In this document: positions 61,428-64,000 of the stretch, piece by piece
Layout: each line of letters opens with the position of its first letter
Position numbering within the stretch: the stretch's first letter is position 1
Assembly (NCBI RefSeq): GCF_002120225.1
Contig: NZ_LAPZ01000001.1
Coordinates: forward strand, 1-64,000
Length of the DNA: 64,000 nucleotides
Direction: 5' to 3'
DNA from: Tenacibaculum holothuriorum
GTDB taxonomy: Bacteria > Bacteroidota > Bacteroidia > Flavobacteriales > Flavobacteriaceae
Program-made: the position numbers and the translations under genes
Notes under the pieces: model-generated
What the model saw: only the letters and a program-made list of their open reading frames with translations
Database searches by the model: none
Told to the model about the DNA's origin: nothing

Positions 61428-63191
61428 ATGAAACAGATTAAGATTTTATTCCTTTTTTTTTCTTTTATTGTTGTAAATTTTCAAAAAAATAACACAAAAA
61501 GCCTTGTTCAAAAACGTAAAGAAGCTGTACAAGAAAAAGATTTATCTAGTGCTATTAGATATACTAAAGATGTAATTGTTTTAAAAAATAAATTAAGACA
61601 TTCTCTTAGTAAAGAGTATTATAGATTAGGTTATTACTTTTTTTTAAATAATAAACAAGATAGTGCTTATGTTAATTATAAAAAATCTAAAGAAGCTTAC
61701 GAGAAAGAAGGAGATAGTCTTAATGCAGGTAAAGTGTTAAAGGAGATAGCTGTAATTGAATCTAATTATCAATTATATTATAAAAGTGATTCAACAGCGA
61801 TTAAAGCATTAAAATATTTAAAAAATAGAGATAAGATAATTACCTCTGTTTATAATTGCTTAGGAATAAATGCAAATCAACAAAAAGAATTTAAAGAAGC
61901 AATATATTGGTATGATTTAGCAATTAAATATACAAAGGATGAAATAAAAAAGAGTAGATATAATAGTAATAAAGCTAACAATTATATTTTTTTAAAAGAT
62001 TATGAGAAAGCGATTTCAATTTATAAGAGCATTACAAGTACCTCTCTTTTTAATAGTTTACCTTTAAAATTAAAGTCAAAAGTTTTAGATAATTATGCTT
62101 ATGCTAAACTTCGATTAGGTAAAGATGTTGATTTAGAAGAATTTTTAATAGCTCAGAAGATAAAAAATCATATTAAAGATTTCGATGGTTTAATAACTAA
62201 TTACTCTTATTTATCAGACTTTTATATGATTAAAGACAAAAAAAAGTCTTTAAATTATGCATATAAAATGTATGAATTAGCTATTCAAGAGAGAAAATCT
62301 GAAAGTACTATCGAAGCACTAGATAGATTGATTATACTTGAAAGTGATCACAGGATAAAAAAACTTGCTCAAAAGAGGTTTAGATTAAAAGATAGTATTG
62401 TAGGTGCACGAAAAAAATCTCAAAATAAATTAGTAAAAGTTATCTACAATTATGATAAAGAGAAAAAGCAAAGAATAGTAGCAGAAAAAAAATCAATAGA
62501 AAATAAATTAGAAGTAGAAAAACAAAAATCTGAGAAACAAATCTGGCTTTTTGCAGTCATTATAACAATATTAAGTTCTATAGTATATTTTTTCTATAAG
62601 AGAGAGAAAAACAAAAAAGAAAAAGTAATTGAAGTATATAAAACAGAAACCCGTTTAGCGAAAAAAATTCATGATGAATTAGCAAATGATGTGTACTTAG
62701 TTATGAATAAAATTCAGCAAGGAGAAGACGAAGAAGTATTGTTGAATAAGCTAGAAAAAATCTATTCCCAAACACGAAATATTTCTCACGAAAATAGCCC
62801 AGTTTTAACAGGGATACAATTTGAATATTTTTTAAAACAATTATTCACAGAGTTTAACTCTGATATTTGTAAAGTATTAAATAAAGGACTATCATCAATA
62901 GAAATAAATAAACTTACTAAAGAAAAACAGATAGTAATTTATAGAGTGTTACAAGAGCTATTGGTGAATATGAAAAAGTATAGCAATGCAAGTTTGGTAA
63001 TGATTACTTTTAAGCAAGAAAAAGACAAATTATATATAGAATACAAAGATAATGGAGTAGGTGTAGATAAGTTAAAAATTAAAAACGGATTACAAAATAT
63101 GGAAACCCGTATAAAATCTGTTGGAGGAACAATTATTTTTGAATCAGAAAATCAAAAAGGTTTTCAAGCTAAGTTTCAATTAAAAAAGTAA
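61428..63191 (+). CDS. TPR-type sensor histidine kinase
   Basis: Protein of 587 aa. An N-terminal signal or anchor is followed by periplasmic helical repeats of TPR type (about 35-320; EKAISIYKSITSTSLF), a coiled coil, one transmembrane helix (372-390) and the kinase core. The phospho-acceptor region is LAKKIHDELANDVYLVMNK (His415), a HisKA_3-like form. The HATPase_c domain has LQELLVNMKKYSNAS, DNGVGVD and NGLQNMETRI. It should sense an envelope signal through the TPR part and pass phosphate to the regulator encoded 2 nt downstream. Confidence 0.92.
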   Translation: MKQIKILFLFFSFIVVNFQKNNTKSLVQKRKEAVQEKDLSSAIRYTKDVIVLKNKLRHSLSKEYYRLGYYFFLNNKQDSAYVNYKKSKEAYEKEGDSLNAGKVLKEIAVIESNYQLYYKSDSTAIKALKYLKNRDKIITSVYNCLGINANQQKEFKEAIYWYDLAIKYTKDEIKKSRYNSNKANNYIFLKDYEKAISIYKSITSTSLFNSLPLKLKSKVLDNYAYAKLRLGKDVDLEEFLIAQKIKNHIKDFDGLITNYSYLSDFYMIKDKKKSLNYAYKMYELAIQERKSESTIEALDRLIILESDHRIKKLAQKRFRLKDSIVGARKKSQNKLVKVIYNYDKEKKQRIVAEKKSIENKLEVEKQKSEKQIWLFAVIITILSSIVYFFYKREKNKKEKVIEVYKTETRLAKKIHDELANDVYLVMNKIQQGEDEEVLLNKLEKIYSQTRNISHENSPVLTGIQFEYFLKQLFTEFNSDICKVLNKGLSSIEINKLTKEKQIVIYRVLQELLVNMKKYSNASLVMITFKQEKDKLYIEYKDNGVGVDKLKIKNGLQNMETRIKSVGGTIIFESENQKGFQAKFQLKK

Positions 63192-63193
63192 TT

Positions 63194-63859
63194 ATGTTTA
63201 AAAAAGTACTGATAGCAGAGGATGCCGATTTCATGTCTAGCGGAATCAAATCAATTTTAGAAAAATTAAACATTCCAACAATTGAATACGCAAAATATTG
63301 TGATGAAGCTTTTTTAAAAATAAAGAAAGCATGGTTAGATAATAATCCTTTCGATTTACTAATAAGTGATCTTTCGTTTGTAGATAACCCTAATCCACAA
63401 CGGTTATATACTGGAGAAGATTTAATATCAGAAGTAAAAAAACTTCAACCAGAACTTAAAACTATTATTTTTTCGGTAGAAGATAAACCGTATAGGATCA
63501 AACATCTTTGTAATGAATTATTGGTAGATGCTTATGTTTGGAAATCTGTTCACGGAGCAAGAGAATTAGAATCGGCTATTCAATATGTATTTAATAATAC
63601 ATTTTTTATTTCTCCAAGCTTATCTCAATATTTAAAACAAAAAGAAGCTTTTGAAATTACAGATTACGACGTATTGTTATTAGAATTATTAGCTAGTGGG
63701 TTTGAACAAAAAGAAATAAGTATAGCGCTGAAAAATAAAAAAGTAAAGCCTTGTAGTATCAGTTCTGTCGAAAAAAGATTAAAGCTTTTAAGAGAAAATT
63801 TCAATGCTAATAACCCAACTCAATTGATAGCTATCACAAAAGATTTTGGATTGATTTAA
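63194..63859 (+). CDS. Response regulator with LuxR-like output
   Basis: Protein of 221 aa. The receiver (1 to about 130) has the acidic pair in LIAEDADF, phospho-acceptor Asp59 in LLISDLSF, and the Lys in YVWKSVHG. The C-terminal output (about 150-221) begins ITDYDVLLLELLASGFEQKE, like the first helix of LuxR-type HTH domains, with a longer middle (ALKNKKVKPCSISSVEKRL) than usual. It pairs with the kinase gene 2 nt upstream. Targets unknown. Confidence 0.9.
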   Translation: MFKKVLIAEDADFMSSGIKSILEKLNIPTIEYAKYCDEAFLKIKKAWLDNNPFDLLISDLSFVDNPNPQRLYTGEDLISEVKKLQPELKTIIFSVEDKPYRIKHLCNELLVDAYVWKSVHGARELESAIQYVFNNTFFISPSLSQYLKQKEAFEITDYDVLLLELLASGFEQKEISIALKNKKVKPCSISSVEKRLKLLRENFNANNPTQLIAITKDFGLI

Positions 63860-63884
63860 AAATAGAATTTAAATATTTAATAAC

Positions 63885-63906
63885 ACCTTACGGAAATCCG
63901 TAAGGT
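63885..63906 (+). terminator. Terminator after the response regulator
   Basis: ACCTTACGGA and TCCGTAAGGT pair (10 bp, 2-nt loop), followed by a T-rich stretch. Confidence 0.75.
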
Positions 63907-63958
63907 TTTACTTTTTCTAGATATTAATTTTATCATATTAAAAATAAATAGTTTTTAT

Positions 63959-64000
63959 ATGCCGAAATATTATGTAAATAAAAATGCCCAGATTAATGGA
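63959..64000 (+). CDS. Start of a small protein (cut by window edge)
   Basis: The ATG at 63959 opens MPKYYVNKNAQING, read to the last base. This N-terminus matches a short flavobacterial family that begins YYVNKNAQ-NGDHEVH; that recognition rests on 14 residues only. The rest lies outside the window. Confidence 0.55.
   Translation, partial: MPKYYVNKNAQING

Overview
The window is a stretch of an AT-rich chromosome from a marine-type Flavobacteriaceae bacterium. A Tenacibaculum-like genome is my guess, from overall protein flavour only. The evidence is Bacteroidota-type -7 boxes (TAnnTTTG) upstream of many genes, many Bacteroidota lipoproteins (S-C-G/S lipoboxes), and families largely restricted to the phylum: rlmD-DUF6452-DUF6048, DUF6768, CCC-motif membrane protein, DUF1573, DUF4856 and head-GIN DUF2807. 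No phage, insertion sequence, CRISPR array, rRNA or tRNA was seen. About 60 genes are called, including four short ones found by reading the gaps (2688-2846, 26767-26928, 61229-61408, and a start at 63959 that runs off the window).

Layout. 1-12.7 kb: 3-hydroxybutyryl-CoA dehydrogenase (cut at the left edge), a Gfo/Idh oxidoreductase, pcm, a tight operon of a cytosolic binding-protein-fold protein, a nucleoside phosphorylase and a DUF1835 protein, then an eIF1/YciH homologue, a 2OG-Fe(II) oxygenase, the rlmD cluster, an ECF sigma factor with a DUF6768 partner, and rocD. 12.7-26.7 kb: a large SF1 helicase, small membrane proteins and YbaB, an S9 peptidase, two PLP beta-family enzymes flanking NamZ and a LolE-like permease, a 593-bp gap with a decayed duplication, lipA, and an Nramp-like transporter with a rewritten metal site. 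26.8-35.9 kb: an ECF sigma/glycosyltransferase group, aqpZ, a four-gene secreted operon (sulfatase, YHYH protein, MORN/YwqK lipoprotein, SCO), murB and an aminotransferase. 36-44.4 kb: a PDZ aspartyl protease, DUF1573, valS, DUF2807, a YhhN-like membrane protein, and an ECF sigma/anti-sigma/DUF4097-like operon. 44.5-58.5 kb: HMG-CoA lyase, two tandem zincin paralogues, a 5'-nucleotidase, and a seven-gene iron-uptake cluster. 58.6-64 kb: guaB, an HTH-like/TM protein, and a lipoprotein / TPR histidine kinase / response regulator operon behind a structured leader.

The most coherent system is the iron cluster at 48.85-58.5 kb. Two surface lipoproteins (DUF4856, imelysin), a vitamin-K-carboxylase-like membrane protein, a TonB-dependent receptor and an Fe(III) ABC importer lie in one direction. 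They sit behind a promoter whose spacer carries a perfect TAGAA-TAG-TTCTA palindrome, which looks like an iron-regulator operator. The carboxylase homologue keeps the residues that match the catalytic Lys and His of GGCX, so a modified iron-binding lipoprotein is a testable idea. Other points worth a look are the Nramp homologue without the DPGN motif, RlmD without its Fe-S cysteines, the nested inverted-repeat leader at 61.07-61.23 kb, and the decayed 80-bp repeat pair at 24.0-24.5 kb.
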